Assembly (NCBI GenBank): GCA_039720395.1
Contig: CM077823.1
Location: 13,955,385 to 14,019,384, forward strand
Reading direction: 5' to 3'
Source: Liquidambar formosana
Lineage: Eukaryota; Streptophyta; Magnoliopsida; Saxifragales; Altingiaceae
DNA length: 64,000 nt
The translations under genes and the position numbers were made by a program. Shown here in pieces: positions 27,501 to 38,417 of this stretch. How positions within the stretch are numbered: the stretch's first letter is position 1; each line of letters starts with the position of its first letter. Under the pieces are notes generated by a model. That model did no database searches. It saw only the letters and a program-made list of their open reading frames with translations, and was not told the origin of the DNA.

Positions 27501-28893
27501 CACTCTAGCTAAACAAATATGGCAAAGAGGAAGTTAATTATTTCCTATTTATCTGGTTTCTCTTCCACTAAAATATCCTTTCGAAATGCAAAGTCTCATT
27601 GAAGTAATTAACAACTAGGTGTTATTGCACAATCATATTATTTTCATAGTATTTCTGTTCTAACACTAAATCGTATTTGGCTCGATCATTTGTTGTAAAT
27701 CTCTATACAAATGACACTGCATGAACAAGCAACTAATTATATAGTTGAAGTAAATTTGTCAAGAAATGAAATTGGAAACATCGATCATATTGGGGTTAAA
27801 CTTTACAACTAGTGGTGTAAAATCTGCAAGATCTAGATTTAGAGACGTGCTTGAATTGAAAAACAAAATTGGTCATAGAATAAGAACTTTGGTCCAAATT
27901 AAACAGGAAAATTTTGATGGAAAAAATTGCAAGTATCCTCAATTTATGGAAAATTTTGTAGTTAGAGATATGTGAGGAACTTTGCCCAAACCTTTGGTTC
28001 ACGTACTGGTACCTTTCTTTAGCCACAAAGATTTCATGGTTCAACTTTATGTCATTTATACAAGATTTATTTGGTTTCTCCTTTGGATTTTATTTCTTTT
28101 CTTTTCTTTTCTTTTCTTTTCTTTGGAGAGTATATATTGTGCTTTGAAAATATCTATTCTTTCTTATTTAATTTTCAGCCTTATAAGTGCTTATCACCTT
28201 CACTAAAATAAGCAGTAGTTGATTTTCTATTATGGTGATCAGTGATCATTGTCATAAGATGTATTTTTCCTTGGAAGACGAGATTTGATACGATTGTGCT
28301 TTGTCCAATATCACAACTCAAGGTTTAATTCAAACTTCTGCTTCAACAATTTTCAGCACTCAAACGTAGAAGGATTTAAGGCCATCGAAGAGAATATTTC
28401 TAGCTGTTCTCATCATCTTGGAGGCAAAACTTCTGTTACTGCTAAGAGAACTCATGACGAAATATGCATCCAGATATCAGAAGGTGCGTTTTATATATAG
28501 CTCATTTTCACTAACATACATGCACTCACAGACACATAATCAGTCTCAAATCAAGAATTGTTACTCTTATGCTGGCATGGCTCAATGTAAATCTTCCAAT
28601 TTAATTGTACTGGTCCTCTATCCCTTGTACTTGTTCCTTTCATCATTAATGAAATTCTTATAAATAAATAAAAAATTAAAATTAAAAAAAACAGAAAAAC
28701 AGATACTCTGAGGTGTCCATGTTTCACCCGGCTAGCCCTTCCATGCAGTCATTTATGCCAAATATCAAGTTTATATGAGATTGAGAGTTGCCCCATCCAT
28801 TAACACTCTAAGCTAATTAGAGTCTTATTTTAATTTTTTTAATGTGGGTTTGTGCATCAGTCACCAGATCAAATTAAGGTGATATTTAGTGTA

Positions 28894-28925
<32 letters not shown>

Positions 28926-29988
28926 TTTAGTGTACTTGGTCCAGGGGTATTTTGGTAAACATGAGTGCAGCAAGAAGTAGTACGGCAGAGTGGTAGTGTG
29001 AAAAAAAAAAAAAATCATCATTTGGCCTGATATCTTTCGTGCATACAAGCGTTGAAATAACTGGCTCTTGTAAAATCATTTATACCACTGTATGCATGCA
29101 TATGCACGCACTTACGGTATGATCATAGGCACTTATCCATGCATACATATAGGCTTGTTTGGATTAGCTTCTCTTTAAAAGCAGGTGATTCTAAGAATTT
29201 TGTATCAGATGAACCGCCTGTGCTTTTGAGGCAGCTTCTTAGTAATGATATTTTAGGATCCACCACCATGTATTTTTTAGGCACCTTCTTGTGCATGGGA
29301 AGGTAGTTATATACTTTTATATATCCATATCTTTTTGGTCTCATAAGGGAAAAAAAAAATGGAAATAAAAAATGAAGTTGAATAATAGCTTCAATAGTGT
29401 AGATGTGACTGCATGAAGCTGTTGGTTGGAAACTTAAAGAAGGGACAATCGATGATGGGGACTTCACACTTTACACATCGATCCATTGATTGGACCATAT
29501 GCATGCACCATTCAACTATATCTATATATATATATATATAGATATATATACACCACTACAGCTAGAATGAATATATTCTTTATTTCATGCAGACAAATAA
29601 TGCAAAATGTCATACTCCGTATACCTTCACTTTTATTTGGACGGCAAATATGGCTATGAGCCAGGAAAAACCGAAGTTTTTTTTGAGATAATAGACTTCA
29701 TAATTAAATTAAACTCTCTCTTTGTTATTACTTATATAAGATGTTTTCAATTTGTTGAAATATCCAAATTGTTACTTGAATCCACCATCCAGAACATATG
29801 AAATCATGGAGCCCTATCAATTTTAATATGATGCCGTCTCAATACCCATATATTGTCCCCAGGGTTAGAAAAAAAAATAAAGGGAAAAAAAGATCTCGAC
29901 AAAATATTAATGGAGTAAAAACAAACAAGAACAAATGTTGTGGACTGTACTTTTCTTTGTTGAGTTTATTCATTTTAATTTCCTTGAA

Positions 29989-30050
<62 letters not shown>

Positions 30051-31539
30051 TATATTGGTTTTAAAATAATTAGTTAAATATTTTTAAGGAAAAAAAAAAT
30101 GAACATCTTCAATATTTTTAAGAATAAAGAGAAAGTTTAGAGTGCAGATGGAATCGCAATCGGCTGTCATTTTATGACATAACAGTTGCCCTTACAACAA
30201 TGCATTACTCAGGAAAGCACAGACTCAAGCTTGGTATCATAGAAAAATTGAATTATTTTCCTTCCTATTAAATAAATAGTGTATGTTAGAGATGTCATTC
30301 TTTCGAGTATAAATGTGAAACAGTTTTTTTGAGAAGTGTTTCTCCCCGCTGATATTTCAGTGTCCAGATTTCTTGTACTGCGATTTGGCTGGTAGGATTA
30401 TACAAATTAGGTATAAATTAAGGAGACTTGAAATCATGGCACATCAATTCCCTTAAAAACAACTCCAAGGGATGTACTAGTGGTTATGAGATTATGAGAA
30501 TTACGCCTCAAGAATACATTGAGAGAGAAGCAGAATGTCTTTAAAACGATTTCTTACACCCTCTTGGGGTCAGCTATCAATGGGTTCATCCTAAGTGTTA
30601 ACCGATACAGACTGGTGGTGTCTTTATTCATGTTTAGGGATTTAGTTTGACTGAAGACAAATTCGTCCCAATAGCCCTCCAATACAACTGCTATACTTTT
30701 TATTTTTCTTTTTTGTTTTTTTTTGTTTTTTTTTTTTTTTTTGTCTCTTTTTCTTTCCCTTTTTAGGTTCAACCTAATGCTATTACTTTCAATCATGCCA
30801 CACTTTTTATTCAATAAATCGAGAAATAGGGGGAAAAAAAACAAAAAGATTATACCACCCTAAATTTTTGGACGGTCATATCTGAAATGGTTTAACAATC
30901 TTTCCTTACTTTTTCCCCTTCATTTAGTTGTAATGTGTTCTTCCAGGGATAGATCCAGACCCCATTAGAGCCCTCAAGAAACCTAAGGAGGAGCCTGAGG
31001 AGATCTCTCCAGGCCTAAGAGGTGTTTCCTTTTCTCTGCACGAAATGCCCAATATGCAGCTTTCCATGAACGTGAACAAATTTGAACGACCTGGTAAGTG
31101 CTTAAAGCCAACGTCTCATTCCTCTATATATTTCCTACACAATGGACAGAAATCACCTCCCTTTGACCCCCAGTGCTAGGCAACCATCAAAATGAAGCCA
31201 CAAAAGTTGACATGACATCACAGTTTTTCGGCAAGGATTCAAGCAGTGAGCCAATTCATCATCCAAATCAAAATACTCCCTCTGGTGCTTCTCTGTAAAT
31301 TTCTTGTACATGTGGATCATCTTGGCAATTGTAAAGTGAGCTCTACTGTCGATCACTTGCTTTTTCCGATCTTCTACGGTTTGTTTTGCTTTCACCCGGA
31401 TGAATATCTAATCCAAGCTACCGATTTTCTTTTCTTTTACTTTTTTTTTTGGGGTGTTTGCAGGGTTTCATTGTTGACATGCATTTCGCTCATTACAGGC
31501 ACTCTTGCAATATGGCATGAAGATGCAACTGTCATATAA
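3209..31539 (+). CDS. unrecognised spliced gene, C-terminal ~237 codons in five exons
   Basis: I do not recognise the family. Five exon-like blocks join in one open frame: 3209-3533, 5512-5584, 28357-28483, 30947-31093 and 31499-31539. All junctions are GT-AG, and the phases agree at each of the four introns (2, 0, 1, 1). The frame ends in TAA at 31537-31539. The first visible exon starts in phase 1, so the 5' part lies upstream, possibly outside the window. The product has a basic tract (SRKRSSSKRRRG) resembling a nuclear localisation signal, then acidic and serine-rich sequence, a lysine/glutamate-rich stretch (KKPKEEPEE) and the C-terminus TLAIWHEDATVI. There are no membrane segments. Intron 2 is about 22.8 kb and carries a full LTR element. 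The chained phases are the main support. A broken gene cannot be excluded without transcript data. Confidence 0.55.
3623..5301. mobile_element. solo LTR, same family as the 15.9-25.6 kb element
   Basis: This block of about 1,679 bp aligns end to end with the 1,658 bp LTRs at 15922-17579 and 23959-25616. Shared landmarks include the start (GGGAATC), GTGCGGAAT, CCTTTCTCTCATAGACTTTAAAG, CCATGAGTAACACCTAGCATA and the end CATAATCCTAACA. It has many substitutions and small indels, and the initial TG reads AG. I see no matching target duplication (ACTAC before, AGGAA after), so it is an older copy. It lies wholly inside intron 1 of the unrecognised gene. Confidence 0.85.
5512..5584 (+). CDS. exon B of the unrecognised gene
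   Basis: A 73 bp exon between acceptor TTTCCCTACAG and donor GAG|GTATGA. Its first base completes the codon left open by exon A. It encodes LTNIPLTDLDALQIEYSPHM and a short tail, and ends in phase 0. Confidence 0.5.
5585..11742. other. intron 2 (5' part): AT-rich, no genes
   Basis: First 6 kb of the long intron. It contains a C14 run at about 5940-5953, poly-T runs, and a 34 bp near-duplication (GCCTTTTTCACAAATGACT type) at about 8118-8186. A possible Helitron terminus lies near 9898-9935. A GGGCAAATTACAATTTGACC word near 10974 resembles a transposon end but has no partner. The 90-codon open frame at 11501-11773 has no recognisable motif and runs into the solo LTR that follows. Confidence 0.5.
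11738..14215. mobile_element. solo LTR, Gypsy-like, with 5 bp target duplication
   Basis: The element runs from 11743 (TGTAAGACCC) to 14210 (GGGTCTTCACA), 2,468 bp. It begins TG and ends CA with a short inverted terminal match (TGTAAGACC against GGTCTTCACA). It is flanked by a perfect 5 bp direct repeat, GTACA, at 11738-11742 and 14211-14215. There is no internal domain or second LTR, so it formed by LTR-LTR recombination. The Gypsy assignment is an inference from length and terminal motif. The strand cannot be decided from a solo LTR. Confidence 0.85.
13440..13605. repeat. cluster of CAGCCG(G/A/T)CTGAAA palindromic words
   Basis: Seven or so variants of TTTTCAGCCGGCTGAAAAT, in both orientations (GACGGCTGAAA, CAGTCGGCTGA, CAGCCGACTGAAA, CAGCCGTCTGAAA), occur within about 165 bp of the solo LTR. 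Individual words are near-perfect palindromes and neighbouring words can also pair with each other. Confidence 0.75.
14216..15916. other. intron 2 (middle part), no genes seen
   Basis: This stretch lies between the solo LTR and the LTR element. It includes a C-rich block at 14460-14600 and AT-rich DNA with recurring GTTCAGATTT/GAAC words at 14980-15180. The short open frames here overlap on both strands and show no protein-like signature. Confidence 0.4.
15922..17579 (-). repeat. 3' LTR (left copy on the + strand)
   Basis: Long terminal repeat of 1,658 bp, biologically the 3' LTR because the element is read on the - strand. It contains a GA-microsatellite near 16206-16222. It matches the right LTR over the compared stretches. 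Confidence 0.9.
17580..19000 (-). pseudogene. decayed Copia pol (RNase H and reverse transcriptase remnants)
   Basis: Reading the - strand, the region next to the polypurine tract gives HLEKIGMRYMVDWL, the usual end of Copia pol. Before it come VDLLTKALKHN (compare the common ADPLTKAL motif), SHQKSKLIE and a VVPS-type block of RNase H. Between about 18,480 and 18,800 a reverse-transcriptase remnant (MLKSIWILLSI, then FEYEICQ) is readable. Stops and shifts are frequent, so no functional protein can be made. Confidence 0.7.
20653..20908. repeat. CCTCACATGTTAGTTTCTTGG repeats inside the LTR element
   Basis: Three near-identical 20 bp words occur at about 20653-20672, 20757-20777 and 20838-20858. 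A diverged fourth lies at 20886-20908. Spacing is about 103, 82 and 48 bases. They lie in the non-coding interior of the LTR element. Confidence 0.8.
22160..22230. repeat. interstitial telomere-like CCCTAAA repeats
   Basis: Two blocks of CCCTAAACCCTAAA separated by TGCATAA-type spacers, with more scattered AGGGTTT words through 22270-22560. CCCTAAA is the plant telomere unit. Here it lies in the untranslated leader region of the LTR element. Confidence 0.75.
23945..23957 (-). other. primer-binding site (initiator tRNA-Met)
   Basis: Read on the - strand this is TGGTATCAGAGCC, complementary to the 3' end of plant initiator tRNA-Met. It is separated by 1 base from the LTR. It fixes the element's orientation. 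Confidence 0.9.
23959..25616 (-). repeat. 5' LTR (right copy on the + strand)
   Basis: This is the biological 5' LTR and would carry the element's promoter reading leftward. It has the same length and ends as the left copy, and I saw no mismatch in the segments compared. Confidence 0.9.
25622..28356. other. intron 2 (3' part): AT-rich, CCTAA repeat, possible MITE
   Basis: A short (CCTAA)4-5 run lies at about 25841-25860 and an A21 run near 26829-26850. Between about 26375 and 26633 inverted ends resembling GGGCTCTCCAAC and GAGCATCTCCAAG suggest a small TIR element without a clear target duplication. The open frame 27766-27975 (contains ELKNKIGHRIRTLVQIKQEN) looks somewhat protein-like but has no fitting splice sites, so I leave it unassigned. 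Confidence 0.45.
28357..28483 (+). CDS. exon C of the unrecognised gene
   Basis: A 127 bp exon between acceptor CAATTTTCAG and donor GAAG|GTGCGT. It begins in phase 0, matching exon B, and ends in phase 1. It encodes HSNVEGFKAIEENISSCSHH and onward to ICIQISE. An open frame continues into the intron but stops soon after the donor. Confidence 0.5.
28484..30946. other. intron 3: microsatellites, no genes
   Basis: The intron holds T- and A-runs near 28896-28920 and 29001, and an imperfect TA hairpin near 29518-29550. A (TA)n tract of about 58 bp lies at 29992-30050 and a T-rich tract at 30700-30745. Short open frames here are simple-sequence artefacts. Confidence 0.5.
30947..31093 (+). CDS. exon D of the unrecognised gene
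   Basis: A 147 bp exon with a strong acceptor (GTTCTTCCAG) and a strong donor (CCTG|GTAAGT), phase 1 at both ends. It encodes IDPDPIRALKKPKEEPEEIS, then GLRGVSFSLHEMPNMQ and NKFERP. Its composition clearly differs from the flanking introns. Confidence 0.6.
31153..31395 (-). pseudogene. antisense protein-like open frame inside intron 4
   Basis: An 80-codon frame on the - strand reads as lysine-rich, helix-prone sequence: VEDRKKQVIDSRAHFTIAKM, then MYKKFTEKHQREYFDLDDEL. It looks like a genuine coding fragment, with balanced codon use and no simple repeats, but it has no flanking gene structure. It lies between exons D and E of a + strand gene. It may be a transposed gene fragment or an exon of an overlapping antisense gene. 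I do not recognise the family. Confidence 0.35.
31499..31539 (+). CDS. exon E (terminal) of the unrecognised gene
   Basis: A 41 bp terminal exon after acceptor CTCATTACAG. It completes the glycine codon left by exon D and reads TLAIWHEDATVI, then TAA. An alternative acceptor 44-46 bp upstream (TTTGCAG) meets an in-frame stop, which favours this site. Confidence 0.5.
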
Positions 31540-33344
31540 AGTTTAGGATATGGTGATCATGATCGAGCAGCGATTTCTTTTCTGTTGATATATACCCAGC
31601 TTTTGGGGTTGCACTATCGATCCTTAGGATTCACAAAATCCGCTTAATTTACATTTTGGTTATTGTTGATAAACATAAGTATCTTTGCTTTGGTATTAGT
31701 GAAAACTGAACTCCTAGTTGCTACCTTTGAACAAACGTACTGCTGAACCAAAAAAAAACCACCTTTTTTCAGAAGAGTATTAATTTCTAATGCCATGATC
31801 GATGGTAATGGGGAGGAACCAACAAGCAAAATGTTTGGACATAGGCCTCTGCTGCTGGATTGGCGCTTGGCACCAATTATAATATGGATTTGTGATGGAC
31901 AACTTCTCCAACAGTCTAGGTTGAGACCAGCTAGGTATAACTTATGTCAACATGCTTCGTGGTGGTACATGGCCTAACCTATGTTCAAGGCATTAGTCCA
32001 GTGAGAAAAGGTTTAAATATTCTTGTTGAGAAAGAAGAAAAAAAAACTATGTTGGGAGGACATCCAAATTTGTAGTCGAAAAATTTTCGAACTTCACTAG
32101 TTCTTATCATAGCATGATAGCACATCTTACAAGAAACGAGTTCCCCCAATGTTTGTGGGATGCCCCCTTTTATGACCTTCTAGTTGGACCAAATCCAGCA
32201 ACTGATTTTTTTGCGGGCTTTGCCCCCCATTCAACCAAAAAACAAAATTCTATAGCATCCCCCTCCACCAACCAGTGGCAGAACCGGGAATGAATTTACT
32301 CTAGCAGGGTCATTTTTATTATTTTATTTTTTTCACCTTTATAAATTAGAGAATCATTTGAAGTAGTTTTATAATGATGTAGAACACTTGATGACTTGAT
32401 TCCATCTCATAGACCTTTCGTAGAACTAAGGTAAACTTCGAATACTTGCAACCTCCTACAAAGATTGACTAAAACTAAGCCTTAAAACCAAGACTTTGAG
32501 ATATTACACTTCTAAGGCTTGCCAACTGAGCTTCCTGTACGAGCAAAATTTAAATATTGATTGATAATAAAAGGGATACAATTAGAAAAATCAAACCTTT
32601 GTGAAATAAAAAAGTTAAGAGTTATCTATATGAAGAGAAAAAAGAAAGAGAGGAGGGTACAATTAAAAAATGTGGGGGATCAAAGAAAAACTTAGCATGG
32701 TCAAATTTAGATTATCAGAATATATGTAGAGTAAAATATAAAAAAAATGGGCGAGGAGGGTCAGGTGCCCCTCTGGCACCCCCTAGATCGGCCCCTGCCA
32801 TCAAGACCCCAACACAAACCCGGTTCAAACTTAATTACCTGAGTTTGAATTATATAATCGGTTCGTTCAAATTTTCTGGAATCTAGGTCAAGCAAGGACG
32901 TGGACAACCTCCAACAAATTTTGTAGAGCTTGCTAGCTTATTTAAATCAGAACACAGCTAGTGGCACTTTCTTTTCTAGATTGCTCAAAATCATATATAA
33001 GAAAAAAAATTATGTTTGGGCCATACAGCCGTTCAAAACGTGAATTCGTATCATTTAAGATGTTTGAGAAAACCATTAATTAAACTGATATTCTTAAAAC
33101 AAAAATTTCCTCACTTGAGTTGGAACTAGGAAGCTAAGAGATTATATATTTCATCACAATAAAGTCTGAGGTTTGCCCGCATATTTTTAACCCGTGGCGG
33201 TTCAATTATTAGCCAACAACATCAGTTCTGGTTAATTTTGTGGTGTAGATATATCATGCATAGGAAGACTAAAGATGTTACTATATTGATCGAATTGCTC
33301 AGAAGTTGCCAAAGTTTACCATATAAAAATTGTAGCATGTTACA

Positions 33345-33382
<38 letters not shown>

Positions 33383-33444
33383 TACAGTACGTGAAACTAC
33401 AACTTGTAAGCCAAAAAACAGACAAACAGTACAGACAAATATAT

Positions 33445-33484
<40 letters not shown>

Positions 33485-33900
33485 TTGATATATCCTCAAT
33501 ATTATATTCTCAATATATTAACAATACATCCGATATCGAAGACACATTTCAATATATTGATTATTTGAAAAAAAAAATGATATTATGGATAAATATGTAG
33601 AGATATTATTGATAATATTGAAATATGGATAATGTCCTAAAAATAAATTAGGAAAAATTATGTTACATATAAATATGGTATGGAGGGGTAGAAATATAGG
33701 GCTATATGACAGATACATTGAAGATATGGTAAGTATTATTCGATGCATGGGTTGTTACTTGTTACAAAAAAGCGAAGGACGGACCTAATGGAGCGAGAGC
33801 ACTTACGTGTAGTAGTCTAGGCCCACCTGAACGCCTCACAAGTCACGAAGTCGCAGGTGTTCACCGACAGCGAGGGCAAGTATTTCCACTTCGTCTCTAC
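31540..33900. other. intergenic region between two genes
   Basis: AT-rich spacer. A block at about 32270-32800 has ends resembling GTGGCAGAACCGGGAATG and its complement near GATCGGCCCCTGCC, a common plant repeat type with unclear boundaries. (TA)n tracts lie at about 33349-33380 and 33450-33482. No gene seen. Confidence 0.45.
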
Positions 33901-34009
33901 CATATGCACGCGCTCTAAGCGCGTAGACATAACTAGTTTTCCTTCGACGGAAAGTCTGAAAATTTCACCACAGCTCCTCGCTTCTTACACACTCCCACCC
34001 TCACTCTCT

Positions 34010-34079
34010 CTCTCTCTCTCAATTTTCAACATCCTCCCACCAAATTCGCCGATCCACAAACACACTCTCTCTCTCTAGC
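34010..34079 (+). promoter_or_regulatory. CT-rich 5' leader of the TMEM87-like gene
   Basis: (CT)n blocks lie immediately before the ATG at 34080, typical of plant 5' untranslated leaders. The exact transcription start is not visible. Confidence 0.4.
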
Positions 34080-34312
34080 ATGGAATTCGCTGCTCGAAGA
34101 GCCGGATTTCCCAGTGGTATCTTCTTAATTGTTGGTCTATTCATATCGGCCATTGGATCATCCCATGCCTCCATACACATCTACGACACAGATTCCTTCA
34201 GAGAAGTCGGGAATTCCTACCTTCTCTCCGGCGGCAGCGAAGGCATTGTCGCCGCTTCTTCGGCCCACTCTTCGATCCGATCTTCCATACACGATGGCCG
34301 TTCTTATATCCA
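34080..34312 (+). CDS. TMEM87-like exon 1
   Basis: It encodes the signal peptide and the first part of the lumenal domain ([15 protein letters not shown], then LLSGGSEGI). The donor is ATATCCA|GTAATC, phase 2, completing CAA with the first base of exon 2. A (CT)n(TA)n microsatellite follows in the intron at 34331-34392. Confidence 0.85.
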
Positions 34313-34328
34313 GTAATCTTCCAATCCC

Positions 34329-34387
<59 letters not shown>

Positions 34388-37300
34388 CATATATTTGCTG
34401 GTGACTTAAAGGGGCATGCTTGTATTTCTGGCTCTCAATTTGCATTGTTTTATTATCTTTTTTATGTTGATTTTGATGAGATTAGGTGATGGTTGTTGCT
34501 TGTATATGATACAATTGATGGTGAATTTCCACTATTTTGGGAGTAGATTTGAGGTCAGATAGGTTGGTGAGGACCCAGATCTGGGGTTACATTGTTATTA
34601 TATATCCATACTTCTTATACGTGATCGTTTGCGAAGCTTTGGAAGCTTTTACAGAGAGCTGTGTTTGTTTCGACGGAAATTTTTCCTGGAAAGGAATTTT
34701 TTTTAGGAGATATTTCCATCTAAACAAACGCATTCGATGGATAAAGAGCTCAAGTGGCATGTGTAATGGAGCTCGGTATGCATATCTAGTTTAATTATTG
34801 AAGAGTTCGAATTTAGAACCATTTACTATGTTCGGCATCTGCACATCACAAGGGCTATTGATAGCTCAGCTAGGTTGAGAACCTCATTAAGTAAATGGAT
34901 GATTGACTCATTCCATACTAGAAATAATCGCAGGAAATCCTTTGATAACACGGATTCCCATTTCTCAATGATATACCACGATCAAGACAATTGGCTGAAT
35001 CCCGTGAAACCATTTCATGGAAGTTCATTGATATCTTCTTTTTATAAAGCAAATCGACTTCGATTCTTGAATAATCCACACCACTTCTGCTTCTATTGTA
35101 ACAAAAGATTCCCTTTTTATGTGGAAATGGCCCGTATCAATAATTATGATTTTACGTATGGACAATTCCTCAATATCTTGTTCATTCGCAACAAAATATT
35201 TTCTTTGTGCAGCGGTAATAATAAAAATGCTTTTTTGGAGAGAGATACTATTTCACCAATCGAGTCACAGGTATCTAACATATTCATACCTAATGATTTT
35301 CCGCAAAGCAATTATGAAACGTATATCTTGTAAAAATCTCTTCATTTTCCAATTCAATCCAATCCGTTCATTCACAGAGCTATTTATTCGATCATAGACA
35401 ATTTTGGAACACCTCTAACAAAGGGACAAATAGTCAATTTTGAAATAAAAATGCATGATGATAAGGTTTTGAGGGTTTGGATTATTTGAAAATAGGCCAT
35501 TACCTACTGTTGGTTTCTTTAATTAAAAATGCATGATGACAAGCTTTGATACAGTTCTAACCTTTGTTTTTTTAGTACAGAGTGGCCACACTTGAGACTT
35601 GAACCTGCACCATCACATTTGGTTTGTTTATATTATTATATTTTTTTAATGAGAAATGAAGTTCTTTTTGGAAAAAAAAAAGAAAATCAATAAAAAAAGA
35701 AAATACCTGAAAGAACTTATACATTTCATCCCGGAAGAGAATGGGCATTTACATCTTGAGCTATGCTTTTCTGCAAGAGAAGAAGATAATTTTCACTGTA
35801 TCACACTTAGTACCACAGTTAGCAAGGGTTACAGAATTGGCCTCTTAGTAACAAAAAATTGATTTGGCTATGCATGAGCTTTAGAAATCATGTGCATGCA
35901 GTCTCAAAATAGGAACACTTGGTTTTTCTTTTTTTTTTTTTTTTCCTTAAAATAAATTTTCAAGTGATTACTGTGGTGGAAATTGAATCAGTTTTTAAAA
36001 ATTTGGGGTTGGAGAGTAAGAGCCTCTATAAGCTAAATATTGGAGTTGAGTGAAAGGTGCCCTTAAAGTGTATTAGGGTGGTCAGTTTTATTAACTTCAA
36101 ATATCAGCGTCAAAATAATATTTGTTGGAGAGTTTGAAGCGTGAACTGAACTGAAGGTTTTGAATCTCATTAATATTTATAGAAAGTAAAAAGATAATTA
36201 CAAAATTTATGGAAAGAGTATAGCATTTCCAATTCTTTTTGGAGGAAAGTTTTTTTTGTTGGCAAATGAACAGTTGGTATAAGTTTGTAGTTTTGGTTTC
36301 ATAGACATCATCCCTAGTCCCTGCATGACTTTGTTGTATTTGATCATTAATGCTTGGTGGAACACAGTCACACTGACAGGTTCGTGAGGCATTGCTGCAC
36401 GTTAAAAATGTCATAAAATATTGAACTAATTTAGATTTTTTTTTCCAAATTACATGTCGTTAATTGATTAAACGAGGCTAAAGCTTTTTTGGGAGGAGAT
36501 CTGTTCCTTACTTTCCTTTGTTTTCCTTCTTAGAAACTTTCTCTGACCTTTTCTTTAAAAATAAAAAAAAGTCAACTCCACATTCCTTGGAGAAACCTAA
36601 TGCTAATTTTCAGTTTTATTTTTCCCCAGTTTAACTTATCAATTTGGTTTGAATAAGATCGGATTCAAGTATAGTGAACCGCTGGTGTTTGAGAGGAAAA
36701 TTTCCAAAAAAATGCCTTCTTGTGTAGATCTATCAAAGCCATATATGTTTTCTGTTTTCCTTATTCTTATAATGTGGATTTGGAAAGATTATGTATTTTG
36801 GAGCAATGTCAAGAATATAGCTAAATGCATTAAATTTGTAGTTATATTATATATTTTAAATTTTCATAGTTCATGGAAAAGGACTAAAACAGCAAATCAG
36901 CAATGATTGTTGGTGGAAAAAAGAAATGGCTGAAGCAGTATAATTAGTGATAACTGTTCGTAAAGTTATGTGCTTATTTGTTTCCATTAAATGTTTGATG
37001 TCTGACAAATACCACTGGAACAGATTTAAGAATATCACCTTTTGGAGAACCAAGGAAGCTTCTGACCAGCATTCAGACATGGAACATAGTACTGGGTTGA
37101 TACAAGTTATAATTTTTGAGGCAGCTGATCGTGATAATATTGGTGGTTCCGCTTATGGTGGGCAAAGGTCCATATGTTGCACCCCTGATCTTGCTAAGCT
37201 GGAAGGTTGTAAGCAAGGTGAAGTCATTAGGATACCTTCTGCAACCGATATTAACTGGCCTATGGTTTTAAATGTACAGTTTAGTGGTAATTATCTATCT

Positions 37301-38386
37301 ACCAAAATGGATAATGTGGAGGTTAACATCACGAAAACTGGAATGTATAACTTGTTCTTTATAGCATGTGATTCAAAACTCAAGGGACTAATCATGAGTG
37401 GGAAGACATTGTGGAAGAATCCTGATGGTTATTTACCAGGGAGGATGGCTCCATTAATGAATTTTTATGTGATAATGTCACTTGCCTACGTATTTCTTAG
37501 TGTCATTTGGTTCTCTCAGTATGTGAGGTTTTGGAGGGATATATTGCAACTTCAGCACTGCATCACAGTTGTTATAGGCTCTTGGATTGTTTGAGATGGC
37601 TCTTTGGTATTTTGAGTATGCGAATTTTAACAAAACGGGAATGAGGCCAGTTGGAATTACAACTTGGGTTGTGACAATTGGGGCTGTGAGGAAAACTGTT
37701 TCACGCCTTCTTATACTCTCAGTTTCAATGGGCTACGGTGTCGTGAAGCCCACTCTTGGTGGTCTTACCTCAAAAGTGTTGCTTCTTGGAATAACTTATT
37801 TTTTGGCATCCGAGTTGCTGGATATAACTGAGTATGTAGGGACCATCAATGACATATCAGGAAGAGCAAGACTCTTCTTAGTCCTTCCTGATGCATCCCT
37901 GGATGCGTTTTTAATTCTGTGGATTTTCACTTCTCTTTCACAGACACTGGAGCAGCTACAGGTATCACTTCTTCCCTTACCATCAGCTTTGAGTTCCACT
38001 TTTTCTATCATTATTTTCTTTCTCATAGAATTTAACTTTCAGATGCTAAAATTATTTCAATCCAGGCAAAGAGGAGTTCTGTTAAGTTGGATATATACAG
38101 GAAGTTCTCAAATGCATTGGCATTAACAGTGATTGCTTCCGTTGTTTGGATTGGATATGAGGTATGTTTTCTAGTTGATAGGATATAGTTCTGTTATTTG
38201 ATTTTTGTTGATGGGCAGTAATATTGATTTACTTTAATTATGCAGTTAATGCATATTTTATTACATAATGGAATGTGCCTTGTGGAGGAAAAAGTATTAA
38301 AAATGAATAAATAAAATAATTTTGATGTGGGATGATGGATTCAATTTATCTTTATAACATGAGTTGAAAAACAATGTTCTTTTAGT

Positions 38387-38417
<31 letters not shown>

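Noticed and set aside
33222..33499. [12 protein letters not shown] frames
   Set aside because: Translations of (TA)n microsatellites.
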